Shown here: positions 1 to 6,538 of the stretch, piece by piece | How positions within the stretch are numbered: the first letter of the stretch is position 1 | How the letters are laid out: each line of letters begins with the position of its first letter | Assembly: GCA_002704665.1 (NCBI GenBank) | Contig: PAHB01000090.1 | Location: 1-12,694 of the forward strand | Length of the DNA stretch: 12,694 bases | Direction: 5' to 3' | Source of the DNA: Pseudomonadota bacterium | GTDB taxonomy: Bacteria; Pseudomonadota; Gammaproteobacteria; Burkholderiales; Eutrophovitaceae | Made by a program: the position numbers and the translations under genes | Notes under the pieces: model-generated | The model's input: only the letters and a program-made list of their open reading frames with translations | The model's database searches: none | What the model was told of the DNA's origin: nothing

Positions 1-281
1 ACTTTTAATTCTTTGAACGCATCAGCATCGAGGTAAGCCGAGTGGGGATCTAGCCCCGAAAGCATTCCATTAATAGCTTCTTTAATTAATTTTTTGTCAT
101 CAACAGTTTCTACATAATCATTTTTTATCCTGCCGAACACCTCAGTGAAGGCTCTTAATTCGTCAATGGGGAGCGGACCAGTAGTAGACCTATCGGCTCG
201 TGCCGAAAAGTTAAGACTTATAAAAATACCAAGAATAGCGCCTATTACTAACAGCCAAAAAGGTTGGAACTTACGGAACAT
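1..281 (-). CDS. ctpA: S41 carboxy-terminal processing protease, partial (5' end only)
   Basis: The first 93 codons of a periplasmic serine protease of the CtpA/Prc (S41) family are present; the rest, including the PDZ and catalytic Ser/Lys region, lies beyond the left edge. The ATG at 281 has a clear Shine-Dalgarno AAGGAG at 288-293, six bases away. The product starts with a basic tip and a hydrophobic segment (about residues 8-25, ending near SARAD), which fits a signal peptide or anchor. Then comes the family N-terminal helical region, with FGRIKNDYVE and GMLSGLDPHSAYLD, a stretch typical of S41 proteases just before the PDZ domain. It is the last visible gene of gpmA-envC-ctpA, 62 bases after envC. 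The family cleaves C-terminal tails of periplasmic proteins. Its target here is unknown. Family assignment is from recognised motifs. Confidence 0.88.
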   Translation of the reverse strand, partial: MFRKFQPFWLLVIGAILGIFISLNFSARADRSTTGPLPIDELRAFTEVFGRIKNDYVETVDDKKLIKEAINGMLSGLDPHSAYLDADAFKELK

Positions 282-287
282 CTTTAA

Positions 288-293
288 CTCCTT
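288..293 (-). promoter_or_regulatory. Shine-Dalgarno of ctpA
   Basis: On the minus strand this reads AAGGAG, six bases before the ATG at 281. It fixes the start of the truncated ctpA. No promoter-like sequence is obvious in the 62-base gap after envC, so ctpA is probably co-transcribed with gpmA and envC. Confidence 0.75.
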
Positions 294-343
294 CTCGAAC
301 GAAAAAAACTACAAAGTGACTCTGTATGAGCAAATTACAACAT

Positions 344-1528
344 TCAAAGTTTCACCCATTTTAATGGATTAAAGGGTTTGCCCTTGTATCGAAGCTCAAA
401 GTATAAACCCGAATTGCGATTTCCCCCAGTATTACCTACAGTTCCTACGGTCTCGCCTGCCTTAACGGTGTTGCCAACCTCTTCTAACAAACTTTCGTTG
501 TTCCCATACAGACTAAGGTATCCACCTCCGTGGTCGATAATTAACAAATTTCCAAATCCTCCTAACCAGTCGGCAAATACCACTTGCCCCGATGCGATAG
601 CTTTCACCGGCTGACCCGGTTTTGAGTCGATAAAAACCCCTTTCCAAAGAATATCACCTTCCCGCCTAGTTCCATACCTATGTTTCAAGACACCTACGGT
701 CGGAAGGCGCAGTTTACCCTTTAATTTTCGGAAAGCCTTCCCATCTAGACTGGCGTCTGGTAACTGAGTATTTGAAATTCCTGTTTTTGTCTCTCTTTTT
801 TTTGCCGCTCGCGCAAGCTCTCGAATTTTTTTATTTAGGATGCGTTCGTCGTTCTTTAAAGCCTTCTCTGTTCTTTTTATATCGCCCTTGACCTTACTTA
901 AGATTTTACGTTTCTTTTTTTTCTCCTCAAGTAGCTTTTTTTTCTGAACAGTTTCAGTTGTTTTGATCTTTAATAACTTACTCTCTGTGGCTTTTTTCTC
1001 ATCTGTTATTGTTGCAAGATCTGTAAGACTATCACGCAAATTACTGATTAATTTTTTGCGAGATTTTGAAATATATGATAAGTATCTGATTTCAAGCATT
1101 TTTTGACTATTTTCCTGCGGTCCGAGAAGTATTTTTAAAGCTGTAGCTCCATTATCTTCGTTCACGTAAAGGTGGTAGACAAATTGCTCAAGAAGTCGTT
1201 TCTCAGCGTTTATATTTTTTCTTACAACTCTTGCCCGTTTTTCCAATTTCTGCAGATCGTTATGAATTTTTTTCTGTTTATTCGCGATATTGTTAAGTTT
1301 TAAATTTGTTTTACTTATGGCTCGTTCAGATTTTTTCAAATCCCGATAAATTTTTTTTTGTCTTTTTTTTGATTGCTTTAGATCTTTTTGCTTATCTTCT
1401 ATCTTCTGTCTCAAGTTATCGATTTTTTTTTGTTCAATCGACTCGGCTGAGCTAGCCCTTGGAAATATAGTTGTGGAGAGTATTAATGCGAGTAAGGTGA
1501 TCGCTATTTTATTTTCAAATTTACCCAT
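344..1528 (-). CDS. envC: Murein hydrolase activator EnvC, degenerate LytM/M23 domain
   Basis: A 394-aa periplasmic protein with a signal peptide (residues 1-28, cleavage likely after ASSA), a long Lys/Glu-rich coiled coil (about 30-250) and a C-terminal LytM/M23 domain (about 275-394). The Zn ligands of active M23 peptidases are lost. The HxH motif reads LYFE (SGLYFELR), and the region around the other catalytic His reads GYLSLYGNNES, closely like E. coli EnvC (DMSLYGYNQS, SLYFEIR). EnvC does not cut peptidoglycan itself; it activates amidases AmiA/AmiB at the septum. I chose the ATG at 1528. A TTG one codon upstream (1531) is possible. The start lies inside gpmA (8-nt overlap) with only a weak ribosome site, suggesting translational coupling. 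Many A runs encode the Lys-rich coil. Confidence 0.93.
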   Translation of the reverse strand: MGKFENKIAITLLALILSTTIFPRASSAESIEQKKIDNLRQKIEDKQKDLKQSKKRQKKIYRDLKKSERAISKTNLKLNNIANKQKKIHNDLQKLEKRARVVRKNINAEKRLLEQFVYHLYVNEDNGATALKILLGPQENSQKMLEIRYLSYISKSRKKLISNLRDSLTDLATITDEKKATESKLLKIKTTETVQKKKLLEEKKKKRKILSKVKGDIKRTEKALKNDERILNKKIRELARAAKKRETKTGISNTQLPDASLDGKAFRKLKGKLRLPTVGVLKHRYGTRREGDILWKGVFIDSKPGQPVKAIASGQVVFADWLGGFGNLLIIDHGGGYLSLYGNNESLLEEVGNTVKAGETVGTVGNTGGNRNSGLYFELRYKGKPFNPLKWVKL

Positions 1529-2276
1529 CAATCTTTAATTGATTTGCCACCAATTCGGCAGCCTTTTGGGCTTCTTCAGGATCACCTAAAAAATATTTGT
1601 GAGTGGGCTTAATGTTCTCGTCAAATTCGTATACTAGTGGCACTCCGGTTGGTATGTTGAGGTTCATAATTTCTTCATCTGAAATTTTATCAAGATGTTT
1701 GATTAGTCCTCTTATAGTGTTCCCGTGAGATACAAGTAAAATTGTTTCTCGCCTTCGAATTCTTTGGCAGATCACGTTTTCCCAAAATGGTATCACCCTA
1801 TCGATAGTGTCTCCCAAGCATTCAGTTTTTGGCAGAGCGTTTGCTTCAAGAAAAGTATATCGTGGGTCATAATGCGGTGAGCGAGTATCTTCATTATCTA
1901 TAGGGGGAGGCGGGGTTCCAAAACTTCGTCTCCATATCATTACTTGTTTTTCCCCATATTTTTTTGCTGTCTCGGCCTTATTTAGTCCCTCGAGAGCACC
2001 GTAATGTCTTTCGTTTAATCTCCAAGAAAGCTCCTGAGGAATCCAAGAAGCATCCAACGCCTCCAAGGCAATCCATAATGTTTTTATTGCCCGTTTTAAT
2101 ACCGAACAATAGGCGTAGTCAAAATTCAAGCCAGCTGATTTAATTAAAAATGCTGCATTTTTTGCCTCTTTTTCACCCTCTTTGGTCAATCCGACATCTG
2201 CCCATCCTGTGAACCGATTTTCTTTGTTCCAGATGCTTTGACCGTGTCTGAGGAAAACTAATTTTGTTATTGTCAT
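1521..2276 (-). CDS. gpmA: 2,3-bisphosphoglycerate-dependent phosphoglycerate mutase
   Basis: A cytosolic glycolytic enzyme that interconverts 3- and 2-phosphoglycerate through a phosphohistidine. The 251-aa product has the histidine phosphatase motif LRHGQS with the nucleophile His11. Arg62, the acid/base Glu89 (LNERHYG) and His184 (SHGNTIR) sit at the same numbers as in E. coli GpmA. NKENRFTGWADVGLT is also diagnostic. I chose the ATG at 2276 because MTITKLV aligns with the usual N-terminus. A TTG three codons upstream (2285) is nearer to a GGGAG but gives a spacing of only three bases. It is the first gene of the leftward operon gpmA-envC-ctpA. In E. coli the equivalent position before envC holds the unrelated cofactor-independent mutase gpmI (gpmM). 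Confidence 0.96.
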   Translation of the reverse strand: MTITKLVFLRHGQSIWNKENRFTGWADVGLTKEGEKEAKNAAFLIKSAGLNFDYAYCSVLKRAIKTLWIALEALDASWIPQELSWRLNERHYGALEGLNKAETAKKYGEKQVMIWRRSFGTPPPPIDNEDTRSPHYDPRYTFLEANALPKTECLGDTIDRVIPFWENVICQRIRRRETILLVSHGNTIRGLIKHLDKISDEEIMNLNIPTGVPLVYEFDENIKPTHKYFLGDPEEAQKAAELVANQLKIDG

Positions 2277-2328
2277 CGTAGGCAACTTCTCCCGTTCTTG
2301 AAAAGAAAGATACTCGTGATCTTCCTCG

Positions 2329-2334
2329 ATTGTA
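2329..2334 (-). promoter_or_regulatory. Candidate -10 box for the gpmA-envC-ctpA operon
   Basis: On the minus strand this reads TACAAT, a good sigma-70 -10 hexamer about 53 bases before the gpmA ATG. No good -35 element is seen at 16-18 bases upstream, so this rests on the -10 match and the position in the divergent spacer. Confidence 0.3.
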
Positions 2335-2400
2335 AAACAAAAACGTGAATTCTAGAAAGAACTCAAATCTGGTATTAGTACAATTTCTATCAATCTGATT

Positions 2401-2429
2401 TTGGAAGGTCTTATAGTAAGTGATAAAAT
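2401..2429 (+). promoter_or_regulatory. Candidate sigma-70 promoter for rhodanese-grxC-gpsA
   Basis: TTGGAA at 2401-2406 and TAAAAT at 2424-2429 are separated by exactly 17 bases. A start site near 2436 would leave a short leader before the GGAGG at 2445. The position in the gap between divergent genes supports it. It is a visual match only. Confidence 0.5.
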
Positions 2430-2444
2430 AGATGTCTAAAACAT

Positions 2445-2449
2445 GGAGG
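2445..2449 (+). promoter_or_regulatory. Shine-Dalgarno that supports a GTG start
   Basis: GGAGG lies four bases before the GTG at 2454. No in-frame ATG lies between it and the membrane segment, so this site supports GTG as the start of the rhodanese-like gene. The spacing is a little short. Confidence 0.6.
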
Positions 2450-2453
2450 CATT

Positions 2454-2870
2454 GTGGAATTCTTTATTGAAAATATTGGATTGTTTGTATTAGCAATTGG
2501 CAGCATGCTTTTTTTAATTTGGCCCTGGATCAGCAAGCAAATGAATGCAGTTTCCGAAGCAGAGCCTCTTGAGATAGTGAGAGTTATTAACAAAGGTAAA
2601 ACACTTATCGTTGATATGAGGCCGGAGGATGAGTTCGGTCAGGGGCACCTATTGGGATCAAAAAATATCCCGGACAAAGGTTTATCGGAAAGGATAAAGG
2701 AAATTGAAAAGTACAAAACCAAAACAGTAATTCTGGTCAGTAGCAATAATTCGAGAGCCGTAAATGCTTTTATGTTATTGAGAAAAAATGGTTTTGAGTC
2801 CATCATAATACTCCGTGGCGGGGTCAATGCATGGCAGCAAGCCAATTTACCCATGGAGAAAACAATATGA
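2454..2870 (+). CDS. Membrane-anchored rhodanese-like protein (YibN type), catalytic Cys absent
   Basis: A 138-aa protein with an N-terminal membrane segment (about residues 7-25, ending PWISK) and a single rhodanese domain (about 36-133). Fold landmarks are visible: LIVDMRPEDEFGQGHLLGSKNIP and the C-terminal ILRGGVNAWQQANLP. In the active-site loop, where sulfurtransferases have C-x-x-G-x-R, it reads S96-S-N-N-S-R101. The sulfur-carrying cysteine is replaced by serine, and the protein has no other cysteine. It is therefore unlikely to be a sulfurtransferase; a binding or structural role is an inference. The place before grxC matches E. coli yibN. The GTG start is supported by GGAGG at 2445. 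Its stop overlaps the grxC start as ATGA. Confidence 0.85.
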   Translation: MEFFIENIGLFVLAIGSMLFLIWPWISKQMNAVSEAEPLEIVRVINKGKTLIVDMRPEDEFGQGHLLGSKNIPDKGLSERIKEIEKYKTKTVILVSSNNSRAVNAFMLLRKNGFESIIILRGGVNAWQQANLPMEKTI

Positions 2871-3133
2871 CGAAACATGTTAAAATGTACTACACGACGA
2901 CGTGCCCGTTTTGCAGAAAAGCGCAGGAATTGTTTACTAAGTTAGGCGTCGATGAAATTGATAAAGTTGATGTGGAGCGGGATGAAGAGTCGCGGGATGA
3001 AATGTGTCGGCTAACAGGAAGGACAAGTGTTCCACAGATTTTTATAGGCTCGAAGCATGTTGGGGGGTGGGATGATCTATACGAAGCTTATAACAACGGT
3101 GATCTCGATAAATTGTTAAAAAAAAGTGATTGA
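2867..3133 (+). CDS. grxC: Glutaredoxin 3
   Basis: An 88-aa cytosolic dithiol glutaredoxin that reduces disulfides and glutathione mixed disulfides with glutathione. The active site is CPFC at residues 13-16 (E. coli Grx3 has CPYC). The cis-proline motif TSVPQIFIG and the glutathione-binding GGWDDL follow. Length is normal for the family. I chose the ATG at 2867, with GGAG at 2855-2858 eight bases upstream. An in-frame ATG at 2831 would add 12 residues that do not belong to the fold. The start overlaps the rhodanese stop (ATGA), indicating coupled translation. In E. coli secB follows directly; here the next gene is gpsA, 24 bases on. Confidence 0.95.
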   Translation: MTKHVKMYYTTTCPFCRKAQELFTKLGVDEIDKVDVERDEESRDEMCRLTGRTSVPQIFIGSKHVGGWDDLYEAYNNGDLDKLLKKSD

Positions 3134-3157
3134 GCATCCCCAAGCTTAGAGACAAAA

Positions 3158-4153
3158 ATGAAGAAAATAGCGGTACTTGGAGCCGGTGCGTGGGGGACAG
3201 CTGTTGCCAAGGTGATTTGTGACAGCGGGAAAGAGGTGGCGCTCTGGTGTAGAAACTCTCTTGAAGCTGATCGGATGGTCCTAGAAAGAGAGAATAAGCG
3301 ATATCTTCCCAGTATAGAACTCCCTCAACGACTTGATATCACGAGTAATTTTGAATCGATGATAAGAAATGCTGTGTTAATCGTGCTGGCGGTACCGGCT
3401 TCAGCTATGAGGGAGACTCTCAGAAGGGCTTTGTCCTTTTCTCCGGATGCCGGCTTTGTGGTTCTGAGTAAAGGTTTTGAGCAGGGGTCGATGATGCTTG
3501 CGGATCAGATTTTTGTAGAGGAGGAAACAAGGGCGGCGAATTATTTCGGGGTTTTGTCTGGTCCAGGGTTTGCCAAAGAGATAGCTTCGGGTCTACCCGC
3601 TGCTCTCACACTGGCATCTGAGAATAGACTTTTTGGTGAATCTGTTGTGGAGTTAATTCATAGCAGCCGCATGAGGTTATACCTGTCGTCGGATGTCCGT
3701 GGCGTACTAGTCGGGGGAGCCATAAAAAATGTTGTTGCCATAGCAGCGGGAATAGCAGATGCCTTAAAACTTGGACAAAGTGCCCGAGCTGCCCTCATAA
3801 CACGAGGGCTCTCCGAAATGTCGAGGTATGGTAGGTTCTACGGCGGTCAGTCAAAGACTTTTCAAGGCTTATCTGGTATTGGAGATTTAACCTTAACATG
3901 CACGAGCGACTTATCGAGAAATCGAACACTCGGCATGGCCTTGGGTCAGGGAAAAAAATTGGAAGAGGTTGTTCAAAGTCTGGGCCATGTCGCGGAGGGA
4001 GTCAGCTCGGCGAGAGAACTTGGAAGGATAGCGGACATTAACAATATTGACTTACCAATTACGAGGGCTGTGTTGTCAATTCTGGAAGGTAGAGTTAGGC
4101 CGCCTGAAGCTGTAAAAAAACTTCTAGATCGATCACCAAAAGAAGAGGATTGA
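3158..4153 (+). CDS. gpsA: Glycerol-3-phosphate dehydrogenase [NAD(P)+]
   Basis: A cytosolic enzyme that reduces dihydroxyacetone phosphate to sn-glycerol 3-phosphate, the backbone for phospholipids. The 331-aa product has the Rossmann motif GAGAWGTA (residues 8-15), LSGPGFAKEIA (133-143), the catalytic Lys190 in GGAIKNVVAIAAG, and the family signature FQGLSGIGDLTLTCTSDLSRNR near 236-256. Length is normal. The ATG at 3158 has only a weak ribosome site (AGAGA). It probably belongs to the rhodanese-grxC-gpsA unit. The neighbouring order equals that of E. coli yibN-grxC-secB-gpsA without secB. Confidence 0.96.
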   Translation: MKKIAVLGAGAWGTAVAKVICDSGKEVALWCRNSLEADRMVLERENKRYLPSIELPQRLDITSNFESMIRNAVLIVLAVPASAMRETLRRALSFSPDAGFVVLSKGFEQGSMMLADQIFVEEETRAANYFGVLSGPGFAKEIASGLPAALTLASENRLFGESVVELIHSSRMRLYLSSDVRGVLVGGAIKNVVAIAAGIADALKLGQSARAALITRGLSEMSRYGRFYGGQSKTFQGLSGIGDLTLTCTSDLSRNRTLGMALGQGKKLEEVVQSLGHVAEGVSSARELGRIADINNIDLPITRAVLSILEGRVRPPEAVKKLLDRSPKEED

Positions 4154-4192
4154 CTCATCAAAAAAACATCGAGGTAGTAATTTTCTTAAGTT

Positions 4193-5038
4193 ATGTTAAA
4201 TAAAAGACGGATTAGGAATTCTTTTGATAAAGCCACTTTGACTTACGATGGTTCCGCTGTATTGCAGAGGGAAGTCGGTCGGCGTGTGATAGAGCGACTC
4301 GATCTTTTCAAAATAAACCCGGCTAATATTCTGGATATAGGAAGCGGTACGGGCTACGCAAAGACAATTTTATCTGACAAATTTTCAGTTAAAAAATTGA
4401 TTGAACTGGATATTTCTTATGAAATGCTCGCGCATTCACATAGAATTAGTAAAAAAAAAATCTGGCCCTTCTCTAGAGGCGTGAATCAGATTTGTGGAGA
4501 CCTAGATACCCTTCCTATCAAAGAAGGATCAATAGACTTTGTTTGGGCAAATTTCGTTTTGGATTGGGTATATTCAATACCCAATGTTTTTTCGAATATA
4601 CGTAATGTCCTTTGTCCCGGTGGATTGTTCGTTTTCGCCACAATGGGTCAAGATACACTAATGGAACTCCGCGCCTCGAGTAAAGAGGCTCGATGTGACG
4701 GGTTGGTTAACGATTTTCCGGATATGCATGATTTAGGCGATAGTTTGTTGAAGGCGGGTTTTGTCGGGCCGGTGGTTGACGTAGAAATATTTTCTCTGAC
4801 GTATCGCGGTCTGAAAGAATTAGTCAAAGAACTTAGGAATTGTGGTAGCTGTCGTAAGGCCGCTACTGGATATGCTAGCACCGAAACTTGGGTCAATATC
4901 GAAAAAAACTATGAAAAATTTCGAAACGAAGCTGGTAAGTTACCGGCCACTTTCGAGGTTGTTTACGGGCACGCTTGGGCTCCAGAGCATATGAAGACCT
5001 CTAAATTTCCTACCATCGAGATAAAAAAAGGGGGTTAA
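4193..5038 (+). CDS. bioC: Malonyl-ACP O-methyltransferase (biotin synthesis)
   Basis: A 281-aa class I SAM-dependent methyltransferase. The SAM-binding motif I is LDIGSGTG (residues 47-54). BioC features are the N-terminal NKRRIRNSFDKATLTYD, GDLDTLP, the motif IDFVWANFVLDWV, and PGGLFVFATMGQDTLMELR. BioC methylates malonyl-ACP so that the fatty acid machinery can build pimeloyl-ACP. The start at 4193 is forced: an in-frame TAA lies just upstream at 4187-4189. No good Shine-Dalgarno is close; GAGGT at 4171 is 17 bases away, so expression may be low. It follows gpsA by 39 bases. No other bio gene is in view. Specificity is inferred from sequence resemblance. Confidence 0.88.
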   Translation: MLNKRRIRNSFDKATLTYDGSAVLQREVGRRVIERLDLFKINPANILDIGSGTGYAKTILSDKFSVKKLIELDISYEMLAHSHRISKKKIWPFSRGVNQICGDLDTLPIKEGSIDFVWANFVLDWVYSIPNVFSNIRNVLCPGGLFVFATMGQDTLMELRASSKEARCDGLVNDFPDMHDLGDSLLKAGFVGPVVDVEIFSLTYRGLKELVKELRNCGSCRKAATGYASTETWVNIEKNYEKFRNEAGKLPATFEVVYGHAWAPEHMKTSKFPTIEIKKGG

Positions 5039-5050
5039 TAATCAAAAAAT

Positions 5051-5070
5051 TTATAAACGTCTGTTTATAA
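5051..5070. repeat. 20-bp perfect palindrome (8-bp arms, 4-bp centre)
   Basis: TTATAAAC and GTTTATAA flank a GTCT centre. The arms are AT-rich and no T run follows, so it is a poor terminator. It lies 12 bases after the bioC stop and just upstream of the candidate promoter at 5081-5109, so an operator or transcription-factor site for the cox genes is possible. Confidence 0.5.
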
Positions 5071-5080
5071 GTTGTTAATA

Positions 5081-5109
5081 TTGTTTGGTGTGCATGCATA
5101 TGCTAAATT
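5081..5109 (+). promoter_or_regulatory. Candidate promoter of the DUF2244-coxBA unit
   Basis: TTGTTT at 5081-5086 and TAAATT at 5104-5109 are 17 bases apart, and TGC just before the -10 box makes it an extended -10. The predicted start near 5116 gives a leader of about 48 bases before the DUF2244 ATG. This is a visual match of moderate quality in the 125-base gap after bioC. Confidence 0.35.
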
Positions 5110-5163
5110 GATGATGCTTCAAATTTTACGGACTTATTTCGCGACACACATTCTGGTAAATAT

Positions 5164-5628
5164 ATGGATAGTTCACAAATTGTTTTTAACTCCGTGCAAG
5201 CGGTGCACGCGGTCTCTGCTGTTTCACGGAACTTTGTCTTTCTGTCCATCGGTTGTTTGACACTAACCATATCAGTAATATTTACTATTTTAGGGGCATG
5301 GCCAATTTTGCCTTTTGCTGGCTTAGAGTGCCTAGGACTCTTCCTAGCTTGGAAATGGCTAAAGCTTCACGAGGAGGACCATGAGCATATTCATATGCAG
5401 GGGAACATTCTCTCGGTAAACCTTAGAAATGGACATAATGTAAAAAAGGAAACATTTAATACCGATTGGGTCCAAGTTATTTTGAAGGACGGCCGACCGG
5501 GTTGTAGAATGCGGTTGATTCTCCGAAGTCATGGAGTAGATTTGGAGATTGGAAAGCTCTTGGGTGATAATGGTAAAAAAAAATTAGCTGGCGATATCCG
5601 TCGCCTTGTGGGAAACCGAAGACTTTAG
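5164..5628 (+). CDS. DUF2244 membrane protein preceding cytochrome oxidase genes
   Basis: A 154-aa protein with two closely spaced membrane segments (about residues 25-45 and 47-65) joined by GAWPILPFAGLE, the hallmark of the DUF2244 family. A His/Glu-rich stretch HEEDHEHIH (about 71-79) follows, then a soluble beta-rich C-terminal half that ends RRLVGNRRL. Function is not established. Members often sit directly upstream of coxB, as here (8-base gap), which suggests a role in oxidase biogenesis or metal handling. The His cluster could bind metal, but that is inference. The ATG at 5164 has a poor ribosome site. It was chosen because the family N-terminus (SRNFVF near residue 22) then lies at a usual distance. 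Confidence 0.85.
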   Translation: MDSSQIVFNSVQAVHAVSAVSRNFVFLSIGCLTLTISVIFTILGAWPILPFAGLECLGLFLAWKWLKLHEEDHEHIHMQGNILSVNLRNGHNVKKETFNTDWVQVILKDGRPGCRMRLILRSHGVDLEIGKLLGDNGKKKLAGDIRRLVGNRRL

Positions 5629-5636
5629 GGTTTTTT

Positions 5637-6488
5637 ATGAAAGAGTGGGATAGTATGAAGGTGGCTTCAAGTAAATTTAAATTAATAGGTACATTATTGT
5701 TTTTAGCTCTACCTTGCCTAAGTTTTGCAGCGTGGAATATGGATTTTCAGCCGGGCAATACGCTTTTAGCCCATGATATTCGGGAACTGCATGTCATCGT
5801 CATGGTGATCTGTGTGATTATTTTTGTTGGCGTTTTTGCTTTCATGTTCTATGCAATTTTTAAGCATCGGAAATCCGTTGGGCATCAGGCAGCAAATTTT
5901 CACGAAAATACTACCGTCGAAATCATCTGGACTGTTATACCATTTTTTATTTTAGCGGGTTTAGCCTGGCCAGCGACTGAAACACTCTTGGCTATGAGAG
6001 ATACTTCGACACCCGATATGACCATAAAGGCGACTGGTTATCAGTGGAAATGGGGGTATGAGTATTTGGACGAGGGGATTCAGTTTTACAGCACGCTGGC
6101 GACTCCGCAAGAGCAAATTAATGGTACCGAAAAGAAGACAGAAAACTACCTTTTAGAGGTCGATAATCCAGTTGTAGTGCCGGTTGGTAAGAAGGTCAGG
6201 GTTCTCACAACCGCCAATGATGTGCTCCACGCATGGTATGTCCCAGCGTTGGCTGTTAAACAAGATGCCGTTCCGGGTTTCATTCGTGATACGTGGTTCA
6301 AAGCTGAAGAGACCGGGGTTTTCAGAGGGCAATGTGCAGAATTATGTGGGAAATTGCATGGTTTTATGCCAATCGTCGTTCACGTTGTTACCCAGGAAGA
6401 TTACGATATTTGGGTCTCTGAGCAAAAGAATAAGGTGGCAAGTAGACATATTGGTGGAAAAGATGAGTTGGTGGCGGGAGCAAACTAG
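5637..6488 (+). CDS. coxB: Cytochrome c oxidase subunit II
   Basis: Subunit II of an aa3-type oxidase: it takes electrons from cytochrome c into the binuclear CuA centre on the periplasmic side. The 283-aa product has a signal peptide (cleavage near SFA-A, residue 31), two membrane helices (about 52-75 and 92-112), the aromatic electron-entry motif GYQWKWGYEY (134-143), and a full CuA set: His198, Cys233, Glu235, Cys237, His241, Met244 (CAELCGKLHGFM). There is no C-terminal cytochrome c domain, so it is not a caa3 type. Two starts are possible: ATG 5637 (AGGG six bases upstream) and ATG 5655 (MKVASSKFK), which gives a more usual signal peptide. Spacing to DUF2244 is 8 bases. Confidence 0.97.
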   Translation: MKEWDSMKVASSKFKLIGTLLFLALPCLSFAAWNMDFQPGNTLLAHDIRELHVIVMVICVIIFVGVFAFMFYAIFKHRKSVGHQAANFHENTTVEIIWTVIPFFILAGLAWPATETLLAMRDTSTPDMTIKATGYQWKWGYEYLDEGIQFYSTLATPQEQINGTEKKTENYLLEVDNPVVVPVGKKVRVLTTANDVLHAWYVPALAVKQDAVPGFIRDTWFKAEETGVFRGQCAELCGKLHGFMPIVVHVVTQEDYDIWVSEQKNKVASRHIGGKDELVAGAN

Positions 6489-6538
6489 GTTCCCTCCGAG
6501 TGATGTTTTTAGTTAGATTAATTTGTAAGGAGAGTTAG

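Noticed and set aside
145..372. Plus-strand ORF of 75 codons opposite ctpA and the envC end
   Set aside because: It runs antisense to the clear ctpA start, has no recognisable protein features and is a shadow reading.
780..1440. Many T runs in envC as possible frameshift or slippage sites
   Set aside because: The reading frame is intact over 394 aa and the runs are explained by Lys codons in the coiled coil.
344..1528. EnvC as an active M23 endopeptidase
   Set aside because: The HxH and neighbouring zinc ligands are replaced (LYFE, LSLYG), as in known EnvC activators.
5072..5260. 62-codon ORF upstream of and overlapping DUF2244
   Set aside because: It starts with TTG without a ribosome site, overlaps a better-supported gene in another frame, and covers the promoter-like region.
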